From positions 1 through 64,000 of the forward strand of contig JAZKGZ010000003.1 in the NCBI GenBank assembly GCA_040385645.1: a stretch of DNA of 64,000 bases, read 5' to 3'. This document shows positions 27,815 to 36,411 of the stretch, piece by piece; position 1 is the stretch's first letter, and each line of letters starts with the position of its first letter. A program made the translations under genes and the position numbers. The stretch comes from JANXSS01 sp040385645 (GTDB lineage: Bacteria > Pseudomonadota > Gammaproteobacteria > Burkholderiales > Burkholderiaceae_D). The notes under the pieces are model-generated. The model had not been told where the DNA came from and ran no database searches. It was given only the letters and a program-made list of their open reading frames with translations.

Positions 27815-28050
27815 TATCGGCTTTGGAAAGCTGCTAAAAAATTATCTGGGAGCGGCGCATCGAAATCTTCTGCGATGCGAATTTTTCCCTTCATTGCACC
27901 CGGTTTACGGGTCTTTTCTCGCAGGCATATCGCCACTAGTCTTGCCACAGGTTTTCCAGACTTTGCAATCACGACCTCGTTGCCGCTAATAACCGTATCG
28001 ATTAACTTGGAGAAATTTGTTTTCGCCTCGTGAATATTGAACGTCTGCAT
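27814..28050 (-). CDS. Phd/YefM-family antitoxin paired with the PIN toxin
   Basis: A 78-residue antitoxin with MQTFNIHEAKTNFSKLIDTV and NEVVIAKSGKPVARLV, the Phd/YefM DNA-binding N-terminus, followed by a charged C-terminal tail (KIRIAEDFDAPLPDNFLAAF) that would wrap the toxin. I start at ATG 28050, preceded by GAGG eight bases upstream; the longer frame reaches 28173 but its extra 41 residues do not look like the family. It is likely autoregulatory. Confidence 0.9.
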   Translation of the reverse strand: MQTFNIHEAKTNFSKLIDTVISGNEVVIAKSGKPVARLVAICLREKTRKPGAMKGKIRIAEDFDAPLPDNFLAAFQSR

Positions 28051-28216
28051 CGCGATCGCCTCGAAGTAGTTTGACTTAGTCGAGTCTAGTCCATTTTGCA
28101 AGGTGACGCAATGGGGGTTTTTGCATGCAACAGCATCGTCACGAATAAAAATGCGATCATTGGAAATTGCCACTTGGCTGTGTATTTAACCAGCCGTGTA
28201 TTTGAAAGGAAACAAC

Positions 28217-28555
28217 ATGTCGATCGGCACTCCGCAACTAGAAGCACTTTCCGACAAGCTACACGAACTAGCTAAACGATTGCACAGCGATCTCACGCCA
28301 GGCGATAGCGAATTGAACGATGGCAATTCATTGGTGGTTTCCGCCAAAGACTGCGACTTTTTACTACCTACCCCGCTCACTCTCGAAAACCTGGCGGCAA
28401 CGGTACAAAAGAAAATCGACAATATCAACGTGTTGCTCGAGCGAGCACGCATGCATGAATCGTTACCACCCGAGGCGCAAGCTGCTGCCGAAGAAGAAAA
28501 TATCTACATGGAACAAGATTACGACAACGGCAAACGCAGCGATAAGCCAACATAA
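28217..28555 (+). CDS. Small hypothetical protein
   Basis: A 112-residue acidic, soluble protein I do not recognise. The ATG at 28217 has AAAGGAAAC just upstream, so it is probably translated. Two helical segments can be predicted by eye (QLEALSDKLHELAKRLHSDL and LENLAATVQKKIDNINVLLE), the second with heptad spacing. The C-terminus is Glu/Asp-rich. It has its own upstream region and a terminator 54 bases after its stop. Confidence 0.6.
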   Translation: MSIGTPQLEALSDKLHELAKRLHSDLTPGDSELNDGNSLVVSAKDCDFLLPTPLTLENLAATVQKKIDNINVLLERARMHESLPPEAQAAAEEENIYMEQDYDNGKRSDKPT

Positions 28556-28608
28556 CACCTGCTGTCACCGACAAGTCGCGCCCTCGACCTGCACGTCTGC
28601 CGACGTAG

Positions 28609-28645
28609 AAAAGCCCGGCACGATCGGTGACCGTACCGGGCTTTT
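28609..28645. terminator. Bidirectional rho-independent terminator
   Basis: AAAAGCCCGG at 28609-28618 pairs with CCGGGCTTTT at 28636-28645, with a further inner dyad in the loop. It lies between convergent genes, so its A-run and T-run can stop transcription in both directions. Confidence 0.88.
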
Positions 28646-28664
28646 CAGCTAATGCGACGACTAG

Positions 28665-29558
28665 TTATACAGCTTTGGCATGCTTGCGACGACGTGCTGC
28701 CAGCAGACCGAGTAAGCCGACTGAGAACAGCAATACCGTTTCTGGCTCCGGTACTTGAGCAACCGCGATATCTGAAATCACCGTGTCGCTGCCGATCCGG
28801 CCTAAAAAGATTGAAGAGCCCGTTGCAAGGTCAATGCCGAAAAAACTGGAAAAACCGTTTTCAGGCGTCAGTGCAGCAAAACCCTGATTGCCTTCTGCAA
28901 AAATATCGAAGCCGACTGAAGTGCCGGTATCAAAATTTAACGAGCCGATCGTTACCAGCGTTCCGGCATTGGGCGGGTTTTGCAAAACTAATGTGTCCCG
29001 GTCCGAATCGATTCCAAACAATTGTGTCGTCAACGTACCGGCAAAACTGTTTGTATATGCAGAACCAACGACCGTCGGATTGAATCCAGCACTCGGATCT
29101 GCCGGTCCGTAATTTAGTGCACCGTCGCTGATGGCGACACGGTTATCGACATTGATGCGCAAGCTTTGGTCAGTGTTGCTGACAATACGCAGGCGATCTG
29201 CAGCTGGATTGAAATCGAATCCGAAGGACGATCCGCTCGGTGCAATAGAGCTTATACCGATGGACGTAGCGCTACCGGTCAAAGGATTGATCGTGAACAG
29301 CTCGCCTGCAGCCGAAGCGCCGTACAGCACATTGTTGGCAGGACGAAAATCTATACCGATAAGCTGTGGCACGCTGCCGCCGCTTGCACTGGCGCCGGAA
29401 ATCGTTGCACTACCCAGAATGGTTCCAGGTGCAGCGCTATCGAAACGCACGATCGTATTGTCGGTCCCGAGGCCATACACCGCGACGGCACCGGCATGAC
29501 CTGCAGCGATGGAACCGACTAGAAGATTTGCGGCAATAAGTAGTCTTGCTGTTTTCAT
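28665..29558 (-). CDS. DUF4394-type beta-propeller protein with PEP-CTERM tail
   Basis: An exported protein of 297 residues with signal peptide (LLIAANLLVGSIAAGHA), repeated blades such as LIGIDFRPANNVLYGASAAG and GFDFNPAADRLRIVSNTDQS, which fit a DUF4394 propeller, and a C-terminal sorting signal VPEPETVLLFSVGLLGLLAA followed by RRRKH. PEP-CTERM proteins are cut and anchored by exosortase (EpsH) and are linked to extracellular polysaccharide. No exosortase gene lies in the window. Confidence 0.85.
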   Translation of the reverse strand: MKTARLLIAANLLVGSIAAGHAGAVAVYGLGTDNTIVRFDSAAPGTILGSATISGASASGGSVPQLIGIDFRPANNVLYGASAAGELFTINPLTGSATSIGISSIAPSGSSFGFDFNPAADRLRIVSNTDQSLRINVDNRVAISDGALNYGPADPSAGFNPTVVGSAYTNSFAGTLTTQLFGIDSDRDTLVLQNPPNAGTLVTIGSLNFDTGTSVGFDIFAEGNQGFAALTPENGFSSFFGIDLATGSSIFLGRIGSDTVISDIAVAQVPEPETVLLFSVGLLGLLAARRRKHAKAV

Positions 29559-29790
29559 TAGTTGTTTTCCAAAAAGTGATTGTCAATTAAATTCCCGCAC
29601 TTCGATATTTGCCGTGTCGGGGTCATTCTGACGACGCGACTTGCATGGTGCAAGAAACGTGCCTAATTGACAATTACCAATGTGTACAACCGGTTACAGA
29701 CATTCACGTCGTATCACTTAGCTGCATTGTAAAAAATATCGACGTTGCCCTATTGAATGCAACCGAGGATAGACCCGCCGCGATCACGCA

Positions 29791-30636
29791 TCAGCGGGGA
29801 AGTGCGTCATCGATTGCCGTCATGACTTCTACATAAGCAATGGGCGAGAAATTAGCGGCAATTTCGTGAATCCGCGAGATCGCGTCGCTTTTATCGAGTA
29901 GCGTAGGTAGGTGCTCGATGATGGCACAGCAATGTGGCAATACCGTAGCGGCCCATAGCGGCTGTTGCCCGACAAAGAGGTTGAATAAATTAACGATTGC
30001 CGCGTTACGGGTTTCCACCGTCGGTAGGTTGCCAATTGCCCTTACAGCATGAGGCATTGCCAGGGACGCCTCGTAGGGGCATAAATTGCGAAGCTCGACT
30101 AACCCGGCAGATAAGAAGCCGTATTGGTGATTTGCATTGGGAATGCTTTTAAGCGCGTCGAATCTGGCGGCCCTGGACGTCGATCTGTTTTGTTCAAGCG
30201 ACGGTGAAATTGCCGGAGGCATGGCAAATACAGGCGTAAGGGCCCTGGCCGAATGCGGTTCTGACAATGAATACGATCCGGACTCGATTTCTTCGACGGC
30301 AGGTGAGTAACGCGTTGAAGCACTGTACGGCGAACTGGGCATCGGAATTGCGCGATCGCTTTGGAAAGAATGCACCATCGCGTGAAGGTCTTGATCGACA
30401 TCGGTTGAAATGCTCGGCTCAGGTGTGGCATCTTGCCGAGGGCGCCTTCGCTTGTGCCCAGCTGCGGTGGGAAAACCCTCCGGCAAGCCACGTTTGTGAT
30501 GTGTCAGGAAGGTTGTGGCCACCCCAGGTGGAACTGCGTTTTCGACCGGCGGTTGCGTTGCAGGTCCTAAAGTTGCAGGTCCTAAAGACGACGGCGTTGT
30601 CGTTCTAGACGATGTACTAGGATTCGAAGCGTTCAT
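29791..30636 (-). CDS. Candidate effector: NLS-like motif and helical repeats
   Basis: A 281-residue protein without a recognised family. The first 140 residues are rich in Ser, Thr and Pro and look disordered. HKRRRPR at residues 61-67 resembles a monopartite nuclear localisation signal. From about residue 165 the sequence turns helical and shows about three tandem units of 39 residues, clearest in MPHAVRAIGNLPTVETRNAA followed by LPHCCAIIEHLPTLLDKSDA one repeat later, keeping PH, I, LPT, AI, P and V. This suggests an ARM/HEAT-like solenoid. No signal peptide or membrane helix is present. ATG 30636 is preferred over TTG 30660; the ribosome site is weak for both. An effector role is inference. 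Confidence 0.65.
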   Translation of the reverse strand: MNASNPSTSSRTTTPSSLGPATLGPATQPPVENAVPPGVATTFLTHHKRGLPEGFPTAAGHKRRRPRQDATPEPSISTDVDQDLHAMVHSFQSDRAIPMPSSPYSASTRYSPAVEEIESGSYSLSEPHSARALTPVFAMPPAISPSLEQNRSTSRAARFDALKSIPNANHQYGFLSAGLVELRNLCPYEASLAMPHAVRAIGNLPTVETRNAAIVNLFNLFVGQQPLWAATVLPHCCAIIEHLPTLLDKSDAISRIHEIAANFSPIAYVEVMTAIDDALPR

Positions 30637-30971
30637 GTAGAGCAGGTTGCTTTCTCGCAATTAAAAATATAAAGATGCAGGTGCAGGGGAGCGTCTTGGT
30701 TGAGCTAATCAGAGCAAAAGAATTGGTCTGTCCGGCCGGCAGCTTACCTAACCGTGCAGCTTAATGCTTATATTTTTAATAACTTTTGAGCGAATCGCAG
30801 TATCAGGCGAACGAATAATGACTTGCAGCAAACAATGAGGTATGCAGCCGTTGAAGAAAAACTGGCACGAGCGCGCGAGGAAGTTCAGCGCTTTTTTAAG
30901 AAGAAGTAGCACCTTCCAGACGTTAACGCCTGGAAGGCCGAATCAACCTTGCAATTCAGCGAACTCGCTAA
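30637..30971. other. Intergenic region with a hairpin
   Basis: It contains an inverted repeat, CCTTCCAG at 30912-30919 with CTGGAAGG at 30930-30937 around a 10-base loop, which may end transcription of the PEP-CTERM gene to its right, though only TTCTTCTT follows on the minus strand. A 24-codon plus-strand frame from ATG 30835 (RYAAVEEKLARAREEVQRFF) is lysine/glutamate-rich and could be the tail of a lost gene; I do not call it a gene. Confidence 0.35.
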
Positions 30972-31553
30972 TTACTGCTGCCGGCGGCGCGACATACCTA
31001 GCAAGAGCAAGCCGGCGCCGAGTAATGCATACGTTGCTGGCTCCGGAACGGCAGTGCGGATCGAAAAGCTGTCACCGACCGCACGGCCGGCAACGCTTAA
31101 CAGCCAATCGCTCTGTTGTGGCAAAGCCAATGGATTACCGAAATACAGTTCTGCCGGCTCGCCTGGATTGAAGGCGGCAAACGCTCGAGTCGGTGTGCTG
31201 GTCAATGCAGTGCGTGTGCCGAAGGTCGGCGTGATCGTCCCTGCCTGCGTAAATGTCGCATTCGTCAATTCGACATCGATCTGCCCGAAATTGAAGCCTG
31301 TCAGGTTGCGAATCAACGTATTGAACGACAGTGACGAAGAGAGGTCGGCTGCTTCAACGGCAAAGTTCAGCGTTACCGGCGTGAAATTGACAAGATCGAA
31401 GTCGAACGACAGCGCCGAGCCGGTGCTGAGATCGGTGACGATGTTGGCAGACGAGCCGCCAACGCTGGTTAAAACAGCAGCCGATGCCGGCGCAACGCAG
31501 CTCAATGCAGCGCAGGCGGTAGCAATGGATAAAACGGTACGAGAAAATTTCAT
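30972..31553 (-). CDS. PEP-CTERM protein of unknown function
   Basis: A 193-residue exported protein with signal peptide VLSIATACAALSCVAPASA and a C-terminal VPEPATYALLGAGLLLLGM plus SRRRQQ sorting signal. The middle contains Ser/Thr-rich beta-type sequence with NFAVEAADLSSSLSFNTLIRN and matches no enzyme I know. Start ATG 31553 has AAGGG upstream. It begins 47 bases after the second PhoX gene and may be co-transcribed with it from the Pho-box promoter. Confidence 0.8.
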   Translation of the reverse strand: MKFSRTVLSIATACAALSCVAPASAAVLTSVGGSSANIVTDLSTGSALSFDFDLVNFTPVTLNFAVEAADLSSSLSFNTLIRNLTGFNFGQIDVELTNATFTQAGTITPTFGTRTALTSTPTRAFAAFNPGEPAELYFGNPLALPQQSDWLLSVAGRAVGDSFSIRTAVPEPATYALLGAGLLLLGMSRRRQQ

Positions 31554-31600
31554 GATTACCCTTAAAAAATAAAGTGATCGAATGCGCATTACCTGCTTGC

Positions 31601-33100
31601 TTACATCGGGCCCTTTGCCCAGGGGCCGGAGATGGCAAACGTGATGCCCGGCGTCTGGATGTTCGCGAATAAGTATCTACCGGTCGGGTCGAAGCAGGCA
31701 CCGGCGAATTCGTTGGTGCGATTGTCTCCGGCCGCGCCGGCAGACTTTCCGGCGGCAGCAACTTCTCCGGGTGTCAGGTTGACATTATTTTTTGCAAAAA
31801 TGTACGGGTCGCCTTCGGCGGTAAGCCCCATCAAACGCTGGCCGACACCGAATGCATCGCCGTTTACGGCACCACCATCTTCGCAAAGCAACAGGCCGCC
31901 ACGTGGGCTAACCGTAAGGTTGTCACCCATATTGCCGACTAGATTGCTCGGGCTGGAGTAGATGCATGTAATGGTTTGCTGCGCGAGATTCAACTCCCAT
32001 ACCGTGCCACGTGAAGCCGACCCGCCGCTGGTATCCATGACATAGATTTTGCCGGCGAAATACCACATGCCTTCGCCACGATTCATGCGCGCACCGCCCT
32101 GCGTCCAGCCTTGGACGAACGGACCGGACGCATTGGTGATGGTAATACCGGTAGGGCCGGTAGCATTGCCGCGAAGCTGGTCCGGATCGGCAATATCGAC
32201 CCAGTCCAGGGTGTATGTGTCGGCGACCGATACCGTCGCCAGATTGGCGTTTTCCATGCCCCTGACTTTCGCCATCTGCAACTGCCCGCCCTGGGCCAGC
32301 GAACCTGGCGCACCGGTTTTGACGATTGGTACGTAGCGGTAGAAGCCGGATTTTCCCGAACTGTCTTCGGTCATATATACGTTACCGGTCGTCGGATCGA
32401 CTGCCGCTGCTTCATGCCCGAAGCGGCCCATGCCGACGATTGCCGCACCCGATGTCAGTGCAGGGTCGGCATTGACTTCAAATACGTATCCGTGACGTTT
32501 GCCATCGGTACTGACTGCGTCCGAACCAACTTCTTCGCAAGTCAGCCAGGTGCCCCAAGGCGTCAAGCCGCCTGCACAATTGCCTTGCGTACCACCCAGG
32601 CTCGGCGTGACACCGACCCAGTTGCCATCCCTGAAAACCATATTCGTTGTACCGCCGCCCGGTTTGTTCGGCGAGGTTGCACTGGCGGTGCCACGATCGA
32701 ATACGCCAGATGCGTTGATGAAGTTAGCGGGCGCCGTAAAACCGATCTCGTGATTGCGCACCAACACCAGCTCGGTGCTGCGGCCAGCTTTGCGCGAAAC
32801 CACGACGCCCATGCCATCGTGACCGCCTGGGCAAGGCCGGCCATCGGTCATGAGGTCGCCGCGCCAGCCGAAGCTCTTGTAGGTAAAACCAGCAGGCAAT
32901 TGCAGCAATGGCAGACCGGTCGTGATGTCGTTGGTCGGCACGATCGGGCCATAAGGACTATCGACAAGCGTCGTAACGTTATCGGCCATGGCCATTTTGG
33001 ACTGCAAAGCGGCAAACGCACCCAAAAATGGAATAGCGTTGGCACTGGCAAAACCTTTTAACAAACTGCGGCGGTTTTCAGAAAAATCGGGATTGTTCAT
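31601..33100 (-). CDS. Second Tat-exported PhoX-like (DUF839) protein
   Basis: A 499-residue DUF839 protein, shorter than and divergent from the phoX at 7731. A twin-arginine signal (NRRSLLKGFASANAIPFLG) directs Tat export. Shared landmarks are GGTTNMVFRDGNWVG, GNCAGGLTPWGTWLTCEE, GRFGHEAAAVDPTTGNVYMT and ACFDPTGRYLFANIQTPGIT. It is probably a phosphatase, but the full PhoX cofactor set cannot be checked by eye. ATG 33100 is preferred; the open frame extends to 33220 with a possible ATG at 33115. A Pho box lies about 165 bases upstream. Confidence 0.82.
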   Translation of the reverse strand: MNNPDFSENRRSLLKGFASANAIPFLGAFAALQSKMAMADNVTTLVDSPYGPIVPTNDITTGLPLLQLPAGFTYKSFGWRGDLMTDGRPCPGGHDGMGVVVSRKAGRSTELVLVRNHEIGFTAPANFINASGVFDRGTASATSPNKPGGGTTNMVFRDGNWVGVTPSLGGTQGNCAGGLTPWGTWLTCEEVGSDAVSTDGKRHGYVFEVNADPALTSGAAIVGMGRFGHEAAAVDPTTGNVYMTEDSSGKSGFYRYVPIVKTGAPGSLAQGGQLQMAKVRGMENANLATVSVADTYTLDWVDIADPDQLRGNATGPTGITITNASGPFVQGWTQGGARMNRGEGMWYFAGKIYVMDTSGGSASRGTVWELNLAQQTITCIYSSPSNLVGNMGDNLTVSPRGGLLLCEDGGAVNGDAFGVGQRLMGLTAEGDPYIFAKNNVNLTPGEVAAAGKSAGAAGDNRTNEFAGACFDPTGRYLFANIQTPGITFAISGPWAKGPM

Positions 33101-33248
33101 CGGGCACACTTTCATGAAAGCGGACAAAGCCGTGGCAGGAAGCGCACTACCACCTTGATTGCGACAGGCGCAAGCGGATTGGCGTAATGCGCACGGTTGA
33201 AACGCCGAATTGCGTAACAATTTGAAAATTTATCGGCATTCGCTGCGG

Positions 33249-33282
33249 ATCATGGCACTACGGTGTTACACAAAGATGACAG
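33249..33282 (-). promoter_or_regulatory. PhoB box and -10 element of the second PhoX-like gene
   Basis: On the minus strand CTGTCATCTTTGTGTAAC (33282 down to 33265) matches the 18-base Pho box of two TGTCA-type half-sites 11 bases apart; the second half reads TGTAAC. After 10 bases comes CATGAT (33254-33249), 4 of 6 to the -10 hexamer. The layout repeats that seen upstream of phoX at 10 kb. Confidence 0.65.
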
Positions 33283-33310
33283 GAAAAAATATTGTGAACT
33301 GCTAGATTGC

Positions 33311-33343
33311 ATAACGATTGGATAACGATTGGATAACGCTTCG
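33311..33343. repeat. Three tandem 11-bp repeats upstream of the phoX-like gene
   Basis: ATAACGATTGG occurs twice in direct contact (33311-33321 and 33322-33332), followed by ATAACGCTTCG (33333-33343), which keeps 9 of 11 bases. An 11-bp period is one helical turn, so a regulator could bind several copies on one face. It lies about 30 bases upstream of the Pho box and also upstream of the divergent PAS/GGDEF gene. Confidence 0.8.
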
Positions 33344-33521
33344 CAGGGTTCGCTAATGCCGAATCGGCGAATGCTTTGTTTGGCCGGGAGTTCATACCCG
33401 CATGAAAGTTACCTAGATTCAAGATTAAATGTAACGCATACTGTATGTAACGGGGCTTAAAACAGTCTCGTCAAAAAAGTCGCAATACTTCTTTATAAAT
33501 TTGCACATCGTAAAAAAGTTG

Positions 33522-36269
33522 ATGCCAGCTAAAAAATTCGAATTCGTGCGTTTTGGTGTTTCTTTCCGTATTACCGCTATCAGCGTCGCTTGCGTACTGA
33601 TCGCAACGTTAGTCGTCAGCCTGGTGTCGCTGGCAGTAATCAAACGCAATATGCAAACGACTTTGCAGGCCGAACAGGTTGCAAGATTGACTAACATCGC
33701 ACAGGGCATCGATGGAAAATTTGCCAGTCGCCAAATCACACTGAAAATTCTTGCAGAATCGCTACCGAAAGCGCTGTTAACCGACGCTGGTTCTCTGCAG
33801 GGCTTTTTAGTTTCTGCGCCCTCGCTAAAATTAACATTCGACAACGTCTCAATTTTTGACCCGTCAGGCAAACTGGTTGCCAATCTCATCCGTCCCGATC
33901 CCATTGGAAAAATCAATGTCAGCGACCGAGAGTATTTTCGGCGCACCATCGCAAGCAATGCTGGGGTGATTTCCAAACCGTTCAAAAATCGATATAGCGG
34001 AATTCCGCAGGTGGCGATTACCCAACCGGTGAAGGGACCGGACGGCAACATCGTCTATGTGATCTCGGCCGCGATTAATTTGCAGGAAGATAATTTTCTA
34101 GGTGAGTTTTCAAATGTCAAATTCGGGCGGACCGGCTATTTATTCATCATGAATGCCGACGGTACGGTCATCGATCATCCAGATAAGAATCGCATACTGA
34201 GCAAAATAAATGGCGCGAGTTTTGTCAATCCGCCTGTCAAGCAAGCGCTTGCAGGATTTGAAGGAGCCATGGAAGCGACCAGCAGTTATGGCGTTGAAGG
34301 TCTCTACGCCTACAAACGCGTTTGGTCGACCGACTGGATACTCGGGGCAACCTACCCGACCAGCGAAGCGTTCGAATCGATTACAGAGCTTCAACGGCGA
34401 ACCACGGCTTATGCGTTGATCTTGTCTGTGGCAGCAGGCCTGGTTACTGCATGGGCAATGCGGCGTCAACTGAAACCGCTGTTGCGACTGCACGCCAAAA
34501 TGAGCGACGATGCCAGGGCACCGCTCTCAGCATTGGTTCCCGGCCAATATCCCAACGACGAAATCGGCGATATCGCAAAAGCCTACGATGCGTTGCGCCA
34601 GGCAACGTACACTTACTCGATAAAACTCGGCAGGAGTGAGCAACACTTCCGCGATATCTTGACGCATGCGGGTGATGCATTCGTAAGTTTGGATGTCGAG
34701 GGCGCGATCACGGAATGGAATCGTCAGGCAGAAGAAACATTCGGCTGGCAACGGGACGAAGTCATCGGCAAGAAACTGGAAACCGTTTTAATACCCGAAG
34801 AAATGCGCGCCGCGCATGTCGCCGGCATGAAGCGGTTCGTTGCGACCGGTACCGGGCCGCTGATCAACAAGCGTATCGAGCTGATGGCGCTTCATCGAGA
34901 CGGGCATCGCATCGCCGTGGAACTGACCGTAGCCGCCTCGTTTAACGGTATAGACAACATACCCACCGCATTCATACGCGACATCACCGCACGCAAACAA
35001 GCCGAACGCAAGCTGATTGAAAGCGAAACGTTCCTGCGCACCATTACCGATAACATTCCGATATTGATCGGCTATGTCGATTTACAGGAGCGCTATCGAT
35101 TCGTTAATGCGAGCTATCAAAAATTTTTTGGCGTTGCACAAAAAGCAATCGTGGGCATGTCGATGCGAGAGCTTCTAGGCGAACAATATTATGGAGTGAT
35201 CGCGTCGCATATCGATACCGTTAAATCCGGTCTGCCCGCGCATTTCGAACGTTCCATCGTGGTCGACCAGCTTACTTCGCATTTGATGGGTGACTACATA
35301 CCCGATATCGGCAATGACGGCACCTTAGCAGGATTTTTCATCATGGTGGTCGACATCACCGCGCGTAAAAACGCAGAAATCGGACAAGCGCTCAGCGAAC
35401 AACGCCTCCAGCTGATTACCGATAATTTACCTGTAATGATTTCTTACATCGATCGTGAACACCGCCTGCAATTTGGCAACGCCACATTTAAACATTGGCT
35501 GCAAGTGAATCCGGCGGCAATCCAAAATAATTTATTACGGGATGTAATCGGCGAAAAACAGTATCTGGAATCCGTAGCGCATCTCGACCAGGCGCTTGCT
35601 GGGGAGACCGTGCGGTTCTACACCAGCGATCGATTCAACGGTGTCGATCGAGATCTGCAGACGGTGCATATCCCGCACGTTGCCATCGACGGATCGACTC
35701 TCGGTGTCTATACCCTGACATCGGACATCACCGCTCAAAAGACGATCGAGAGACAGCTATTCCAGCTTGCCCGGGTGGACTCTCTCACCGGTCTACCGAA
35801 TCGTCGACAATTCGAAGAAAAATTAGACGAGGCATTGGCCAGGGATGCACGCAGCAAGGGATTACTGGCTTTGATGTTTCTCGATATCGATCATTTCAAA
35901 GCGATCAACGACAAGCTCGGCCATGCGGCAGGCGACGAGGTGCTGATCCGATTTGGCACAGCGCTGCGCAATGTTGTCCGTAAAGTCGACGTGGTGGCGC
36001 GTTTGGCGGGCGATGAATTCGTGGTGGTGCTTGAAAACCTGAAGGATGTGAATGAAGCAAATATCGTCGCGGAAAAGATTTTGAATGCTGTCGCCAGATC
36101 ATTGACATCGGACAGCGGTGCGCTGCCGGTATCGACCTCGATCGGTATCGCCTTTGCCGATGGCATCGTCAGTGCGGATACGTTGTTAAACCGGGCAGAC
36201 GAGGCTTTGTACAGCGCCAAAGCCAGAGGACGTAATCAGTTTGCGGTGTGGTTCGGCAATGCGGTGTAA
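33522..36269 (+). CDS. Cache-PAS-PAS-PAS-GGDEF diguanylate cyclase
   Basis: A 915-residue signalling enzyme. The N-terminus holds a membrane helix (ITAISVACVLIATLVVSLVS), a large double-Cache periplasmic sensor (with VSDREYFRRTIAS and GRTGYLFIMNADGTVIDHPD) and a second helix near residue 300. Three PAS domains follow (starting near HFRDILTHAGDAFVSLD, LRTITDNIPILIGYVD and LQLITDNLPVMISYID). The C-terminal cyclase begins RVDSLTGLPNRRQFEEKL; its active site reads AGDEF instead of GGDEF, a change tolerated in several active cyclases, with an RKVD inhibitory site five residues before. No EAL domain. ATG 33522 is preferred over an upstream TTG at 33501. Confidence 0.92.
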   Translation: MPAKKFEFVRFGVSFRITAISVACVLIATLVVSLVSLAVIKRNMQTTLQAEQVARLTNIAQGIDGKFASRQITLKILAESLPKALLTDAGSLQGFLVSAPSLKLTFDNVSIFDPSGKLVANLIRPDPIGKINVSDREYFRRTIASNAGVISKPFKNRYSGIPQVAITQPVKGPDGNIVYVISAAINLQEDNFLGEFSNVKFGRTGYLFIMNADGTVIDHPDKNRILSKINGASFVNPPVKQALAGFEGAMEATSSYGVEGLYAYKRVWSTDWILGATYPTSEAFESITELQRRTTAYALILSVAAGLVTAWAMRRQLKPLLRLHAKMSDDARAPLSALVPGQYPNDEIGDIAKAYDALRQATYTYSIKLGRSEQHFRDILTHAGDAFVSLDVEGAITEWNRQAEETFGWQRDEVIGKKLETVLIPEEMRAAHVAGMKRFVATGTGPLINKRIELMALHRDGHRIAVELTVAASFNGIDNIPTAFIRDITARKQAERKLIESETFLRTITDNIPILIGYVDLQERYRFVNASYQKFFGVAQKAIVGMSMRELLGEQYYGVIASHIDTVKSGLPAHFERSIVVDQLTSHLMGDYIPDIGNDGTLAGFFIMVVDITARKNAEIGQALSEQRLQLITDNLPVMISYIDREHRLQFGNATFKHWLQVNPAAIQNNLLRDVIGEKQYLESVAHLDQALAGETVRFYTSDRFNGVDRDLQTVHIPHVAIDGSTLGVYTLTSDITAQKTIERQLFQLARVDSLTGLPNRRQFEEKLDEALARDARSKGLLALMFLDIDHFKAINDKLGHAAGDEVLIRFGTALRNVVRKVDVVARLAGDEFVVVLENLKDVNEANIVAEKILNAVARSLTSDSGALPVSTSIGIAFADGIVSADTLLNRADEALYSAKARGRNQFAVWFGNAV

Positions 36270-36411
36270 ATGATTTACGTATTAAATTTCTCTTCTGCTT
36301 ATTGAAATCAATTAAATTGAGCGACATCAACATTGAGTCGGATTATTCACAATGCATCCGCTGTTTTGATGAATAGTCCGGTTTTTCTAATTTCTTTTTC
36401 TCTGTCGAACA

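Noticed and set aside
30842..31171. Plus-strand frame overlapping the second PEP-CTERM gene
   Set aside because: Most of it is antisense to a gene with clear signal peptide and PEP-CTERM tail.
33311..33343. CRISPR array
   Set aside because: The repeats are 11 bp in direct contact without spacers; no CRISPR-like array is seen anywhere in the window.
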